DNA of 64,000 bases from Kitasatospora cheerisanensis KCTC 2395 (GCF_000696185.1 NZ_KK853997.1:7185806-7249805); one strand, 5' to 3'. Counted from the first letter of the stretch, positions 34,120 through 43,329 are shown. The notes: generated by a model from the sequence alone, not told the origin. Translations and numbers: made by a program.

Positions 34120-34482
34120 TCAGCGCAGGCGCTGCTGCCAGTCGATCGGGACGCGCCCGGCCGGGCCCGGGGCGGGCTGGGTGATCGGGTGCGCGGACGG
34201 GCCGGCCAGCGCCGGGCCCTCGTAGAACTGCTCGGTCTCGATGTTCCAGAACCAGTCCTCGCCGGGCTCGAAGCTGGTCAGGAACGGATGGCCCGCCGAC
34301 CGGGCGTGCGAAGTGGCGTGCTGGGACGGCGAGGAGTCGCAGCACCCGATGTGCCCGCACGTCGCGCACCTGCGCAGATGGAACCACCAGCCCTGGCCCT
34401 CACCGGCCAGGCACTCCACGCAACCGTCGCCACTCGGCGGCACCGTCGGGTCGATACCGGGGATCGTCGTGTCGTCACTCAT
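34120..34482 (-). CDS. UBP-type zinc finger protein
   Basis: A 120-residue protein. The zinc-finger pattern is CVECLAGEGQGWWFHLRRC, CGHIGCCDSS and HATSHARSAGHP (about 21-65), as in the bacterial UBP-type finger, which in eukaryotes binds ubiquitin tails. The tail DWFWNIETEQFYEG is family-typical. I chose ATG 34482 because GGAGG lies eight bases upstream; a start three residues earlier is possible. Confidence 0.88.
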   Translation of the reverse strand: MSDDTTIPGIDPTVPPSGDGCVECLAGEGQGWWFHLRRCATCGHIGCCDSSPSQHATSHARSAGHPFLTSFEPGEDWFWNIETEQFYEGPALAGPSAHPITQPAPGPAGRVPIDWQQRLR

Positions 34483-34868
34483 CTCGGGCACCTCCTCGGA
34501 AAGGGTATGCCGACCCCGGCGGCAGAGGCCGGTAGGCGGCTCCGGCGCGGCGGAGTGATCGTCGGGGCGGAGCGATCGGCTGCGGCGGCGCGTGTGATCG
34601 GTGAGTGGCTATCGGTGAGTGCGATGGGTGCCTGTGGTCGGTGCGGTCGGTCCGGGCGGTTGGGCGGGCGGTCGGGTGTGTGCGCGGGCGGGCGGGGCGG
34701 ACGCGAGGACGTGGCGGACATGGGGGCGTTCTTGGTGCGGAGGCGGATTCCGTCCTGATCTACAGTGCTGTAGATTCAACTGCGGGGTTCGGGCCCGCAG
34801 AAGCGATCGGGTGCCGGCCGCCGGGCCGAACTGCCGGGCCCGGTACGGGGATACCACAGGAGGGCAAC
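34483..34868. other. Intergenic region upstream of terD
   Basis: No gene is seen in these 386 bases. Much of it is low-complexity GGTCGG/GGGCGG sequence. The notable site is the perfect palindrome at 34758-34775, listed separately. Confidence 0.4.
34758..34775. promoter_or_regulatory. Perfect 18-bp palindrome upstream of terD
   Basis: ATCTACAG-TG-CTGTAGAT, about 95 bases before the terD start and in an AT-rich island. The core TACAG-TG-CTGTA resembles BlaI/CopY-type dyads; the regulator is not in the window. Confidence 0.6.
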
Positions 34869-35444
34869 ATGGGAGTCTCGCTCGCCAAGGGCGGAAACGT
34901 CTCGCTGACGAAGGAGGCCCCGGGGCTCACCGCCGTCATCGTCGGCCTCGGCTGGGACGTCCGGGCCACCACGGGCGCCGACTTCGACCTCGACGCCAGC
35001 GCGCTGCTGTGCAACGAGGCCGGCCGGGTCCTCAGCGACCAGCACTTCGTCTTCTACAACAACCTGCGCAGCCCCGAGGGCTCGGTCGAGCACAGCGGCG
35101 ACAACCTGACCGGTGGCGGCGACGGCGACGACGAGCAGATCAAGGTCGACCTGACGGCCGTTCCGCCGCAGGTCGCGAAGATCGTGTTCCCGGTGTCGAT
35201 CTACGACGCCGAGCAGCGCCGCCAGAGCTTCGGCCAGGTCCGCAACGCGTTCATCCGCGTCGTCAACCAGGCCGACGGCGGCGAGGTCGCGCGCTACGAC
35301 CTGAGCGAGGACGCGTCCACCGAGACCGCGATGGTCTTCGGCGAGCTCTACCGCTACGGCAGCGAATGGAAGTTCCGCGCCATCGGCCAGGGCTACGCCT
35401 CCGGCCTGCGCGGCATCGCGCTGGACTACGGCGTCAACGTCTGA
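34869..35444 (+). CDS. terD: TerD-family stress protein
   Basis: A 191-residue TerD-type calcium-binding protein linked to tellurite and general stress resistance. The family start [20 protein letters not shown] is exact, and the acidic calcium-site loops [12 protein letters not shown] (about 36-47) and [16 protein letters not shown] (about 79-94) are complete. ATG 34869 has GGAGGGC upstream. No other ter genes adjoin, as is common for dispersed streptomycete copies. Confidence 0.95.
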   Translation: MGVSLAKGGNVSLTKEAPGLTAVIVGLGWDVRATTGADFDLDASALLCNEAGRVLSDQHFVFYNNLRSPEGSVEHSGDNLTGGGDGDDEQIKVDLTAVPPQVAKIVFPVSIYDAEQRRQSFGQVRNAFIRVVNQADGGEVARYDLSEDASTETAMVFGELYRYGSEWKFRAIGQGYASGLRGIALDYGVNV

Positions 35445-35532
35445 GCGGACCCGCACATCTGACGGGTGCTCGCCTCGCGGTCTACGGCCTCGTGGTCCTC
35501 GGCCGGCGGGGCGGGCGGAACGATCGACCGGG

Positions 35533-35567
35533 CCGCCCCGGTGCCCTCGGGCGCCGGGGCGGTCTTT
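35533..35567 (+). terminator. Hairpin terminator downstream of terD
   Basis: CCGCCCCGGTGCCC (35533-35546) pairs with 35549-35562 with one G-U pair and is followed by TCTTT. It lies about 90 bases after the terD stop. Confidence 0.65.
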
Positions 35568-35606
35568 CGGTTTCCGGTCTTCCGGGCTTGCCGTCTTCCG
35601 GCTCCG

Positions 35607-35683
35607 TCCGGTCGGTGCGGTCGGCGTGGCCGATCTGGTCGGTGCGGTCGGCGTGGTCGCTGCGGTCGGTCCGGTCCGGGAGT
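35607..35683. repeat. Low-complexity CGGTCGGTG-type tandem stretch
   Basis: Repeated CGGTSGGYGYGG units upstream of the aldo/keto reductase gene; similar sequence occurs near 34640 and 47040. Confidence 0.55.
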
Positions 35684-35726
35684 GTCGGGGGTTGGGCGGC
35701 GCGGGCCGGTGTGGCAGGCTCGGCGC

Positions 35727-36710
35727 ATGGAACAGCGTGTACTCGGCCGGACGGGCCGTCCGGTGTCGGTGGTGGGTCTCGGGACGTGGCAGCTCGGCGC
35801 CGACTGGGGCGTGGTGCTGGAGGACGACGCGCTGGCGGTGCTGGACGCCGCCGCCGACGCCGGGGTGACGTTTTTCGACACCGCCGACGTCTACGGGGAC
35901 GGCCGCAGCGAGCAGTTGATCGGCCGTTTCCTGAAGGCCCGCCAGGGCGAAGGACTGATGGTCGCCACCAAGCTCGGCCGCCGACTGCCGCAGCTGCCGG
36001 ACAACTACACCCTCGCCAACTTCCGCGAGTGGACCGACCGTTCGCGCCGCAACCTGGGCGTGGACCGGCTCGACCTGGTGCAGCTGCACTGCCCGCCCAC
36101 CGCGGTGTACTCCAGCGACGAGGTGTTCGACGCGCTCGACACCCTGGTCGAGGAGGGCCGCACCGCCGCGTACGGCGTCAGCGTGGAGACCTGTGCGGAG
36201 GCGCTGACCGCGATCGCCCGGCCCGGCGTCGCCAGCGTGCAGATCATCCTGAACCCGTTCCGGCTGAAGCCGCTGGACGAGGTGCTGCCCGCCGCCGAGA
36301 AGGCCGGCGTCGGCATCATCGCCCGGGTGCCGCTGGCGTCCGGCCTGCTGTCCGGCAAGTACACCAAGGACACCCTGTTCGGTACGGACGACCACCGCAC
36401 CTACAACCGGGACGGCTCCGCGTTCGACCAGGGCGAGACCTTCTCCGGCGTCGACTTCGCGACCGGTGTCGAGGCCGCTCAGGAGTTCGCCCGGTTCGCC
36501 CCGCCCGGTGCCACCTCCGCGCAGACCGCGCTGCGGTGGATCATCCAGCAGCCCGGCGTGACCACCGTCATCCCCGGAGCCCGCAATCCCGAGCAGGCCC
36601 GGGCGAACGCGGAGGCCACCGCGTTCCCCGCCCTGCCGCCGCAGACCCTGCAGGCCATCCGCGACCTGTACGACCGGCGCTTCCGGGCCCAGGTGCACTC
36701 GCGCTGGTGA
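35727..36710 (+). CDS. Aldo/keto reductase
   Basis: A 327-residue NADPH-dependent reductase with a TIM-barrel fold. Catalytic residues: FFDTADVYGDG (Asp and Tyr, about 49-59), ATKLGRR (Lys, about 79) and LVQLHCPP (His, about 118-124). The cofactor-binding end reads TTVIPGARNPEQARANAEA (about 275-293). ATG 35727 is the only good start. The substrate is not known; its 3' flank holds five GGGAAAGCGCTTTCCC palindromes. Confidence 0.92.
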   Translation: MEQRVLGRTGRPVSVVGLGTWQLGADWGVVLEDDALAVLDAAADAGVTFFDTADVYGDGRSEQLIGRFLKARQGEGLMVATKLGRRLPQLPDNYTLANFREWTDRSRRNLGVDRLDLVQLHCPPTAVYSSDEVFDALDTLVEEGRTAAYGVSVETCAEALTAIARPGVASVQIILNPFRLKPLDEVLPAAEKAGVGIIARVPLASGLLSGKYTKDTLFGTDDHRTYNRDGSAFDQGETFSGVDFATGVEAAQEFARFAPPGATSAQTALRWIIQQPGVTTVIPGARNPEQARANAEATAFPALPPQTLQAIRDLYDRRFRAQVHSRW

Positions 36711-36720
36711 GACGCTTCCG

Positions 36721-36756
36721 GCCGGTGCCGGTGCCGGTGCCGGTGCCGGTGCCGGT
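36721..36756. repeat. Six tandem GCCGGT hexamers
   Basis: A simple hexamer array just after the aldo/keto reductase stop, leading into the palindrome cluster. Confidence 0.8.
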
Positions 36757-36777
36757 GGCGGCGTTCGGCGGGGAGCG

Positions 36778-36993
36778 GGAAAGCGCTTTCCGGTCGGGTC
36801 GGTGGGCGTCGCTGAGGTGTGTGCGCGGAAGCGGGTAAGCGCTTTCCCGCTGGGTCCAAGCGTTGTCCGGCAGTGGGTGGGAAAGCGCTTACCCGTCGGT
36901 TGGCCCGCTGGGTCCGCGAGCGTCACCGACGGCGGCGGCGTCGGGAGGGAACGGGAAAGCGCTTACCGGCCGTGCTCGGTAAGCGCTTTCCCG
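36778..36993. repeat. Cluster 1 of GGGAAAGCGCTTTCCC-type palindromes (5 copies, intergenic)
   Basis: Copies at 36778-36791 (GGAAAGCGCTTTCC), 36831-36850, 36879-36894, 36953-36968 and 36977-36993. All share the perfect core AAGCGCTT; four have one A/T swap (GGTAAG or CTTACC) on one side. The intervening sequence is mostly unrelated between copies, so the palindrome itself is the repeated unit. The stretch lies between the stops of the aldo/keto reductase and DUF6296 genes and has no credible coding sequence. Confidence 0.85.
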
Positions 36994-37046
36994 ATCCCCG
37001 TGGGCGCCCGCGCCGGGTGATCGGCGAGAGCGTGCGAGGGCGTGGA

Positions 37047-37277
37047 TCAGGGGAGCGGCTCGGCGTGAACGGGCGTTCGCAGGTTCTGGTGGCCGCCGCT
37101 GGCCAGCATCCGGACTTCGCCGGCATCGCTGATCTCGGCCTGCACGATGCCGGACGGGTCCGCGTACACGGGATGCCCGCCGGGGCCGCGGGTGCCGGTC
37201 GCCTCGACCACCACCACGTCCTGGGCGGCGTGGCCGCCGGGCTCCCCGGGGAAGGTGAGAGCGAATCGTCGAGCCAT
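37047..37277 (-). CDS. DUF6296 small protein
   Basis: A 76-residue protein: RRFALTFPGEPGGHAAQDVV, then TRGPGGHPVYADPSGIVQAE and AGEVRMLASGGHQ. It matches my recollection of DUF6296, a family seen mainly in Kitasatospora, and so hints at the genus. ATG 37277 has GGAGG six bases upstream. Function unknown. Confidence 0.72.
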   Translation of the reverse strand: MARRFALTFPGEPGGHAAQDVVVVEATGTRGPGGHPVYADPSGIVQAEISDAGEVRMLASGGHQNLRTPVHAEPLP

Positions 37278-37389
37278 GGCCGGCCTCCTTCCCGTCGTTC
37301 GTTCCATCGTAGGCAGCGCCGCAGCAGCGGTCGCTCCCGGACGGCGAGGTCGGACGGCGGGGTCGGACGGCGGGGTCGGACGGGAGCCG

Positions 37390-38289
37390 TCAGACCAGCA
37401 GGTGGAGGCGCTGCGCCGCCGGGCCGACCTGGACGGTCTGGCCCCAGGTGAGGTGCAGTGCGTCGGACTCGATGCCGTCGCCGAAGGCCACCAGGCGCTC
37501 GGACTCGACGGTCAGTGTCAGTCGCTCCTCGGCGGTCAGCAGCCCCTCCACCCGGGAGGTGCCGGTGACCGGCGACGGCCACGCCTCGCGGACGAACCAG
37601 GACAGGTGCGGCACGGTCGGCGCGGGCAGCGGCAGCCGGCTGGAGCGCTCCAGCCAGGCCGAGCGGCACCACCCGGTCGCGCCCGTCCCGGTGCCGACCA
37701 GCACCCCCGAGGACGCTTGCGACTCCGCTCCGCCGCCGGGCGCCGCCAGCCGGTAGCGGGCGGTCTGGTGACCGGGCTGCCCGAGGTAGATCTCGTTCAG
37801 GGCCAGCAGCCGCTGGGTGTCGTCCGCCACTGCCTCGACCATGGTGCGCAGCTCCAACCGCCGCTCCACGCCCGGCAGAACGGCCGCCCGCAGCAACGGC
37901 TTGGCCTGTTCGGAGCGGTGCCGCACCAGCACGCCCGGGTTGCGGCCCGGCTCCGCGTCGATGCCGATCACCGGCTGCCCGGCCAGGTACTTCGCGGTGT
38001 TGGCGACCAGGCCGTCCTGGCCGACCACCACCACCAGGTCCTCCGGCCCGAACAGGAACCGGTCCAGGTCGGCCCGCTCCACGCGGGTCTGCCGCCAGTC
38101 CAGCGGTACCGCCGCCGACACCTCCGCCAGCGCGGTCCGGGCCCGGTGGTGCCGCTGCTCCGCCTCGGCGAGGGAACGGCCCCGGCCGGCGAGGAAGAAC
38201 TCTGCCTGGCCGCGAGTCCCGTGATGGGCGATCAACTCCTCGTACTCGGTGCGCCGGTGGACCAGCACGACGCGCGGGGCGAGGGTCAC
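37390..38289 (-). CDS. NAD kinase-like protein
   Basis: A 299-residue protein of the ATP-NAD/AcoX kinase fold. The GGDG-type motif appears as [15 protein letters not shown] (about 88-102; first Gly replaced by Gln) and the second conserved block as [16 protein letters not shown] (about 185-200). The Gly-to-Gln change makes true NAD kinase activity uncertain. Its GTG start overlaps the SPFH stop by GTGA, so it is co-translated with the SPFH gene. Confidence 0.78.
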   Translation of the reverse strand: MTLAPRVVLVHRRTEYEELIAHHGTRGQAEFFLAGRGRSLAEAEQRHHRARTALAEVSAAVPLDWRQTRVERADLDRFLFGPEDLVVVVGQDGLVANTAKYLAGQPVIGIDAEPGRNPGVLVRHRSEQAKPLLRAAVLPGVERRLELRTMVEAVADDTQRLLALNEIYLGQPGHQTARYRLAAPGGGAESQASSGVLVGTGTGATGWCRSAWLERSSRLPLPAPTVPHLSWFVREAWPSPVTGTSRVEGLLTAEERLTLTVESERLVAFGDGIESDALHLTWGQTVQVGPAAQRLHLLV

Positions 38290-39368
38290 CGGGCCGACCC
38301 TTCGCCGCCCTCGGGCGCCGCGCCGGAGGCCGCCCGGCCGACCGGGCCGGAGAGCCGGGTGAGCAGCCCGGTCAGCACGTCGGGGGTGAGGGTGATGCTG
38401 TCGATCCGCGGCAGGTGCTCGGCAAGCCGGATCAGCGCCAGCGCCTGGAGGATCTCCGGCCCGACCTGCTGGTGCGCCGTCAGCCACGCCGCTTCGGCCG
38501 CCGCCTTGGCCTCGCCCAACGCCCGTGCCGCTTCCGCCTGTTGCACGGCCAGGGTGCCGGCCGCCTCGGCCTCCGCGGTGGCGAGCCGGGTGCGGCGGAC
38601 CGCTTCGGCGTCGGTGCGCACCGCGTCCGCGGCCGCCTTCTGCTCCGCCTCGCGGCGTGCGTTCGCACCCTGCTGAGCCACCAACTCCTCTTCGCGGCGG
38701 GCCAGTTCGATCTGGCTGGCGAGTTCGTTCTCGGCGATGGCGCGTTCCCGCTCGACCGCGACCGCGCGGCGCTCGTAGGTCGCCCGGTCCGCCTCCTGCT
38801 GGACCAGTTCCCGGGCCGGGGTGCGCAGTGCCCGCTCCAGTTCGGCCTCGGGCCGGACGGCGGTGACGCGCACCGCGAGCACCGTCAGCCCGATCTCGCC
38901 CAGTCGCGGTTCGGCGGCCAGGCCCTCGGCGATCCGTTCGCGGACCGCCGTCACTCCGTCAACCAGCGTGTCGGCCAGCGGAGTTCGGGCGATCAGCTGG
39001 AGCGCGTGCTGCTGCGCGGTCTCGGTGAGCAGGGTGGCGAGCTGGGCGAGCGGCTCGGCCCGCCAGGCGCCGGTGTCGGGGTCGATGCCGAAGTCCAGCC
39101 GGGTGGCGGCGATCGTCGGGTCGCTGATCCGGTAGGTGACGGTGGCCTGCACCGCGAGGTCCTGGAAGTCGGCCGTCCGGGCGTGGAACAGCATCGCCAA
39201 CTCGCGGTCGTCCGCCGGGACTTCGGAGATCGCGGCAGTGAGCGGCCGGAACCAGAAGGCCAGGCCGGTGCCCTCGTGGGCGAGTTGGCCGCCGCGCAGG
39301 TGGCGGATGTGGCTGGTCGGGGCGGAACGCAGGTGGCGGAAGCCGAAGCGGCGGGTGATGTCGGCCAT
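38286..39368 (-). CDS. SPFH/band-7 domain protein
   Basis: A 360-residue slipin/flotillin-like protein. The SPFH domain spans about 20-195 ([20 protein letters not shown], then [12 protein letters not shown]). A long charged coiled coil rich in Ala, Glu and Arg follows (about 195-310) and drives assembly. No clear N-terminal membrane anchor is seen, which is unusual. ATG 39368 opens a two-gene unit with the NAD-kinase-like gene behind a pair of matching operators. Confidence 0.88.
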   Translation of the reverse strand: MADITRRFGFRHLRSAPTSHIRHLRGGQLAHEGTGLAFWFRPLTAAISEVPADDRELAMLFHARTADFQDLAVQATVTYRISDPTIAATRLDFGIDPDTGAWRAEPLAQLATLLTETAQQHALQLIARTPLADTLVDGVTAVRERIAEGLAAEPRLGEIGLTVLAVRVTAVRPEAELERALRTPARELVQQEADRATYERRAVAVERERAIAENELASQIELARREEELVAQQGANARREAEQKAAADAVRTDAEAVRRTRLATAEAEAAGTLAVQQAEAARALGEAKAAAEAAWLTAHQQVGPEILQALALIRLAEHLPRIDSITLTPDVLTGLLTRLSGPVGRAASGAAPEGGEGSAR

Positions 39369-39387
39369 GGGAGTCGCAGCCCCTCTC

Positions 39388-39448
39388 TTTTCGTCCCCAT
39401 GACGATAAGGGCAGTCCCCGCTTTTCGTCAATACGACGAAAAGCGGGG
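39388..39448. promoter_or_regulatory. Paired TTTTCGTC-N5-GACGAWAA operators upstream of the SPFH gene
   Basis: Two copies of one dyad: 39388-39408 (TTTTCGTC, CCCAT, GACGATAA) and 39422-39442 (TTTTCGTC, AATAC, GACGAAAA). Their centres are 34 bp apart, about three helical turns. The second extends to a perfect 14-bp stem, CCCCGCTTTTCGTC (39416-39429) with its complement at 39435-39448. A Nudix-type (NrtR-like) or similar NAD-linked regulator is a guess from the gene context. Confidence 0.7.
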
Positions 39449-39511
39449 TCGAGTAGCTGGCGGGGGCGGTCCTCGGGGGCGCCCGGCGAAGGCGCGCCGA
39501 GCTCCTTGCCG

Positions 39512-40477
39512 TCACAGCCGGAAGGCACCCAGCTCGCTGCCGAAGCCGACGGCCACCAGCCCGTCCGGCGCGAGCGCGACCGCGTGCACGGGGGCGGGAA
39601 ACGCCATCTCCGCGCCGAGCTGATCGCCCGTCAGCGCGTCCCACGCCCGCACCGTGGCGTCCCAGCTCCCGGTGACGGCGACCGCGCGGCCGTTCACCGT
39701 GCCCAGGGCGACCGCGTTGACCGTGTCGGCGTGGCCGCGCAGCGGCTCGCCGAGGGCCTGGCCGGTGCCGAGGTCCACGAGTCGCGCGGTCCGGGCGTCG
39801 CCGCCGAGCAGGGCGAGCGGGTGGTCGTCCACCGTCGCCGTGGCCAGCGAGCGCACCGGGAAGTGCCTGGTGGGCGGGTCGCCGATCTCGCGTCCCGTCG
39901 CGGCGTCCCACACCCGCACCGTCTGGTCGTCGCCGCTGGTGACCGCGACCGGACGGCCGTCCAGCACTGTCAATGCCACCGCCACGATCCGGTCGGCGTG
40001 GCTGCGGCGGCGGCCGGCCGGGAAGCTGCCGATCCGCTCGCGCGCGGCCACGTCCCACACCTGCAGGGGCCGGCCGCTGCCGTGTCCGCCGCTGGTGACG
40101 GCGAGCAGGCGTCCGTCGAGCGCCGTGACGGCCCGGGGGACGGTCCGCCCGTCCGGGTCGCTCAGCGGTTCGCCGATCGGTGCGCCCGAGGCCACGTCCC
40201 ACAGGCGGATCGTCTCGTCGTACGCGCCGGTGACGGCGACCGGGCGGCCGTCCAGCGTTCCGGTCGCCACCCGGTGCACCTCGGCGCCGTGGCCGGTCAA
40301 CGACGGGCCGAGCTGCCTGCCGGTGGCGAGGTCCCAGCGGCGGACGGTCCGGTCGGAGCTCGCGGTGACGGCGACGGAGCGTCCGTCGAGCGTCACCGTC
40401 GCGACCGCCGCCACGGTGTCGGTGTGTCCGGCCGGGCGATGTCCTGCACGGTCGTCCGGAGGAGTCTGAAGAGTCAC
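39512..40477 (-). CDS. WD40-repeat protein
   Basis: A 321-residue beta-propeller with about seven repeats; clear units end in VRRWDLATGRQLG, IRLWDVASGAPIG, LQVWDVAARERIG, VRVWDAATGREIG and VRAWDALTGDQLG, each preceded by LDGRPVAVT-like strands. No signal peptide or kinase domain is attached, so it is probably a cytosolic scaffold. GTG 40477 has only a weak ribosome binding site. Confidence 0.82.
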   Translation of the reverse strand: MTLQTPPDDRAGHRPAGHTDTVAAVATVTLDGRSVAVTASSDRTVRRWDLATGRQLGPSLTGHGAEVHRVATGTLDGRPVAVTGAYDETIRLWDVASGAPIGEPLSDPDGRTVPRAVTALDGRLLAVTSGGHGSGRPLQVWDVAARERIGSFPAGRRRSHADRIVAVALTVLDGRPVAVTSGDDQTVRVWDAATGREIGDPPTRHFPVRSLATATVDDHPLALLGGDARTARLVDLGTGQALGEPLRGHADTVNAVALGTVNGRAVAVTGSWDATVRAWDALTGDQLGAEMAFPAPVHAVALAPDGLVAVGFGSELGAFRL

Positions 40478-40528
40478 AGCGCCCGACGGTAGCGCCGCCC
40501 GCCGACGGTGCTACCGGACGGCCTTGCC

Positions 40529-40541
40529 TGACGGAGCGTCA
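40529..40541. repeat. TGACG-N3-CGTCA palindrome, copy 5
   Basis: TGACGGAGCGTCA; its last three bases are the stop codon of the HIBADH-type dehydrogenase on the minus strand. Confidence 0.5.
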
Positions 40542-41408
40542 GAGTGCGGCGCGAGTACGGGAGGTGGTGGAGATCGCGGCGAGGTCCTGCTCGCCGTGGC
40601 CGTGCGCGATGGCCTGGAGGAGCGAGTCCCGCAGCAGCGAGGCGAGCGGGAGCGGCACGTTGGTGGCCGCCGCGGTGTCCAGGGCGAGGCTGACGTCCTT
40701 CAGGCCGAGGGCGAGCCGGAACCCGGCCGGCTCGAAGGACTGCTCGGTGATCATCGCGCCGTAGCCCGCGTAAACGGGCCCGGGGAAGAGGGAGTTGGTG
40801 AGCACGTCGAGCAGGGCCGCCGGGGCGAGACCGTTCGCCTCGGCCAGCACGGCGGCCTCCGAGAACGCCTCGATCGCCGACACCAGAAGGAAGTTGGCGC
40901 TGACCTTCGCCACGTTCGCCGCCGCCGGATCCTCGCCGAGGTGCCAGGTGTGCCGGCCCATCGCGTCGAACAGCGGTGCCACCCAGTCCAGTTCGGCGGT
41001 CGGACCGGACGCCAGGATGTTCAGGTTGCCCGCCGCCGCGACGTCCGCCCGGCCCAGCACCGGCGCCGCGATGTAGCCGAGGCCGTGTTGGGCGTGCAGC
41101 TCGGCGGCGCGCCGGGCCAGCCCGGGCGAGACGGTGGCCATGTTGACGTGCACGGCGGCCCGGGCCCCGGACAGCAACTCCTCGTCCAGCAGCAGGCGTT
41201 CGACCACCCGGTCGTCCGCCAGCATGGAGATCGTCACCTCCGCGTCGAACGCCGCCGCGAGCGTCTCGGCCGGCGACGCGCCCTCCGCGACCAGTGCGGC
41301 CACCGGCTCCGGCGACCGGTTCCACACCCGCAGCGAATGCCCGGCGTCCAGCAGCCGACGAGCCATCGCCCGGCCCATCGCGCCCAGACCGACGAAACCG
41401 ACGTCCAT
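40539..41408 (-). CDS. NAD(P)-dependent 3-hydroxyisobutyrate dehydrogenase-family protein
   Basis: A 289-residue beta-hydroxyacid dehydrogenase. The Rossmann motif is VGFVGLGAMGRAMARRLL (about 2-20), the substrate block reads YIAAPVLGRADVAAAGNL (about 114-131) and the catalytic Lys is in NVAKVSANFLL (about 164-174). The substrate loop APVLGR differs from the HIBADH consensus DAPVSGG, which suggests a glyoxylate-reductase or imine-reductase-like subgroup. ATG 41408 is well placed. Confidence 0.88.
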   Translation of the reverse strand: MDVGFVGLGAMGRAMARRLLDAGHSLRVWNRSPEPVAALVAEGASPAETLAAAFDAEVTISMLADDRVVERLLLDEELLSGARAAVHVNMATVSPGLARRAAELHAQHGLGYIAAPVLGRADVAAAGNLNILASGPTAELDWVAPLFDAMGRHTWHLGEDPAAANVAKVSANFLLVSAIEAFSEAAVLAEANGLAPAALLDVLTNSLFPGPVYAGYGAMITEQSFEPAGFRLALGLKDVSLALDTAAATNVPLPLASLLRDSLLQAIAHGHGEQDLAAISTTSRTRAAL

Positions 41409-41479
41409 GCTCACTGCCTCCCAGCGGGGTCCGAACACGCTCCGAAGTGATGCTACGACGCCGACCCGCGGGTCAGCCG

Positions 41480-41576
41480 GTGCGGCGCGGCTGCGGCGCG
41501 GCTGCGGAGTGGCTACGGCGCGGCTGCGGAGCGGGCTGGTCGGCGGGTCGTGTCGGCGGGTCGTGTCGGAACCGGT
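41480..41576. repeat. GCGGCGCGGCT and TCGGCGGGTCGTG tandem repeats
   Basis: Four to five degenerate 11-mers are followed by two 13-base units. They fill the gap between the divergent dehydrogenase and DUF4241 genes, leaving little room for a standard promoter. Confidence 0.6.
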
Positions 41577-41630
41577 CCCTAGGGTGGGGCGACGGGCAGC
41601 TGATCCGATGAGCGGAACGAGGGGGACGTG

Positions 41631-42965
41631 GTGAGCGAGGCACCGCAGGGCAGGACGGCCGTCGCGGCGGTCTACGGCGACGGATGGGACGGCGCGACCC
41701 GCACGACCGTCCGCCCGCTCTCCAAGGCGGACGCCGCACGGCGGGACGCGGCGGGCGAGCCCTACTCCGTGGTGTTCCTGCCGGCGGGCCGGTCGGTGCC
41801 GACCGCGATCCTCCATGTCGCCCGCGCGGAAGGCTACTTGGAGTTCCAGCGACTCGACGCCGCAGGCCGCCGCGTGCTGGAGGCCGACCTGCGTGCCCTG
41901 GAATCGGGACGGCTGTTCCTGCGCCAACTGATCGAGTGGCGGTACGAGCAGGAGACCCTGCCCGACCGCTCGGACGAGGCGTGGCGGCGGACCGTCGACC
42001 TGTACCCGGACGGGCGCGGCGGCCAGGCCGTCCACCCACGCGGCACGCACGGCGGCTCGACGCACACCGCGGCCGAGCTGCCGGGTGCGCTGCGATGGCT
42101 TCCCGCTCCTGAATTCGACTGCTGGGAGCCGCTGTTGACGGCACCGCAGTTCGGGTTCCAGGACGGGCTCGCTGTGGTGGAGGAGGAACACTCGCCCGAG
42201 ACGCCGCCCTCGCTCGCCGCCGCCGAACCGTTCGGCTGGTGCCCGCCGAGGCCGCTCGACCCACCCCCGATCGACGAGCTGTTCACTCCCGGCCTCCGAT
42301 TCACGCACCCGCACCGGCCCGGCCCGCTCACCGTCGACCCGATCCGGACGGTCACCGAAATCTCCCTGCCGGACGGCATATTGGCGATCTGCGACCCCAG
42401 CTACCTGCCGCACGACACGGACGGCGACCCGATGGGGCTCCAACTCCCGCCCGGCGTCTACCCGGTGCAGGAGACCGGAGCCGAGTACCACGACGAGATG
42501 TTCGGCCGACAGTTCACCGCCCGCACCCGGTTCGCCGTCCGCCTGCTGGTGAGCGAACGGCCCACCACCACCTGGACGATGGCCGTCCCCGCGGGCGAGG
42601 ACGCGCGACTCCTGCGCGACGGCCACTGCTACGGCTTCGACGTCGACTCCGCCACGGGCTGCTTCGTCGAAGCCGCAGCACGGACCGGACTCGGCCAACG
42701 CCTCCGCCACGCCCTCACCACCGGCCCAGAGACCGGCGCAGAGACCGGCGTACAGACCGGCGTACGGACCTTCGACGGCGGCTACAGCCGACTGACCGAC
42801 GACGCGACCGGCGCCGACCTGGTCGCCTTCGCCCTCGGCGGCGACGGCGTCTACCCCGTCTGGGTCGGACGGGACAGCGCAGGCGACATCACGGCCGTCG
42901 TCGTGGCCGAGATCTACGAGATCGGCTGCCTGGAGCCGCTGGACCGCCGACCCGAACACCGGTGA
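41631..42965 (+). CDS. DUF4241-domain protein
   Basis: A 444-residue protein. The N-terminal 210 residues are unassigned and carry DDEAWRRTVDLYPDG-like sequence. The C-terminal half (about 225-440) fits DUF4241: LPDGILAICDPSYLPHD, LPPGVYPVQETGAEY, TTWTMAVPAGEDA, GFDVDSATGCFVEAAA and FALGGDGVYPVWVGRD, in family order. Function unknown. GTG 41631 has GGGGG five bases upstream; the preceding GTG is equally possible. Confidence 0.8.
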   Translation: MSEAPQGRTAVAAVYGDGWDGATRTTVRPLSKADAARRDAAGEPYSVVFLPAGRSVPTAILHVARAEGYLEFQRLDAAGRRVLEADLRALESGRLFLRQLIEWRYEQETLPDRSDEAWRRTVDLYPDGRGGQAVHPRGTHGGSTHTAAELPGALRWLPAPEFDCWEPLLTAPQFGFQDGLAVVEEEHSPETPPSLAAAEPFGWCPPRPLDPPPIDELFTPGLRFTHPHRPGPLTVDPIRTVTEISLPDGILAICDPSYLPHDTDGDPMGLQLPPGVYPVQETGAEYHDEMFGRQFTARTRFAVRLLVSERPTTTWTMAVPAGEDARLLRDGHCYGFDVDSATGCFVEAAARTGLGQRLRHALTTGPETGAETGVQTGVRTFDGGYSRLTDDATGADLVAFALGGDGVYPVWVGRDSAGDITAVVVAEIYEIGCLEPLDRRPEHR

Positions 42966-43011
42966 CCCAAGTCCCTGTCCGACGGCCCCGCCGGGCAGCG
43001 ATACTGGCCCC

Positions 43012-43329
43012 ATGGGGTTCATCGTCTTCCTGACGCTGCCAGGCCTGGTGCTGCTTCTCACCGCCCTCGCCGTCGTCGACCAGGTGCTGCTGCGCGCCGG
43101 GCGGGCCGGCCTGCTGCCCTGGCGACCGGGCAATCGGCAGGGACAGATCTCCGCGACCGGCTTCGAACAACTGCACGCCCAGTTCTCGGCCGGCAAGCAG
43201 AACGAACTCAAGGAACGGCAGTCGGCGCTCATGCTGCGCGACGAGGACGAGGACGGCGCCCCGCCGAACCGCAGCCGCATCGACCTGACACGCGGCTCGG
43301 CCGTCATCCGACTGCCGAAGACCGGCTGA
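43012..43329 (+). CDS. DUF6191 membrane protein
   Basis: A 105-residue protein with one N-terminal helix (FIVFLTLPGLVLLLTALAVV, about 3-22), then a basic stretch and the conserved SATGFEQLHAQFSAGKQNEL (about 47-66). It matches the actinobacterial DUF6191 family. ATG 43012 follows the DUF4241 gene by 46 bases in the same direction. Confidence 0.8.
   Translation: MGFIVFLTLPGLVLLLTALAVVDQVLLRAGRAGLLPWRPGNRQGQISATGFEQLHAQFSAGKQNELKERQSALMLRDEDEDGAPPNRSRIDLTRGSAVIRLPKTG

Noticed and set aside
34605-36838. Open frames extending across the terD and aldo/keto reductase genes
   Set aside because: They read recognised genes out of frame and continue into simple GGTCGG and GCCGGT repeats.
36778-36993. 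Coding role for the intergenic palindrome cluster
   Set aside because: Open frames here contain only repeat-derived KRFP/KALT-like sequence with no start or family match, unlike the glycosyltransferase copies, which continue a real protein.
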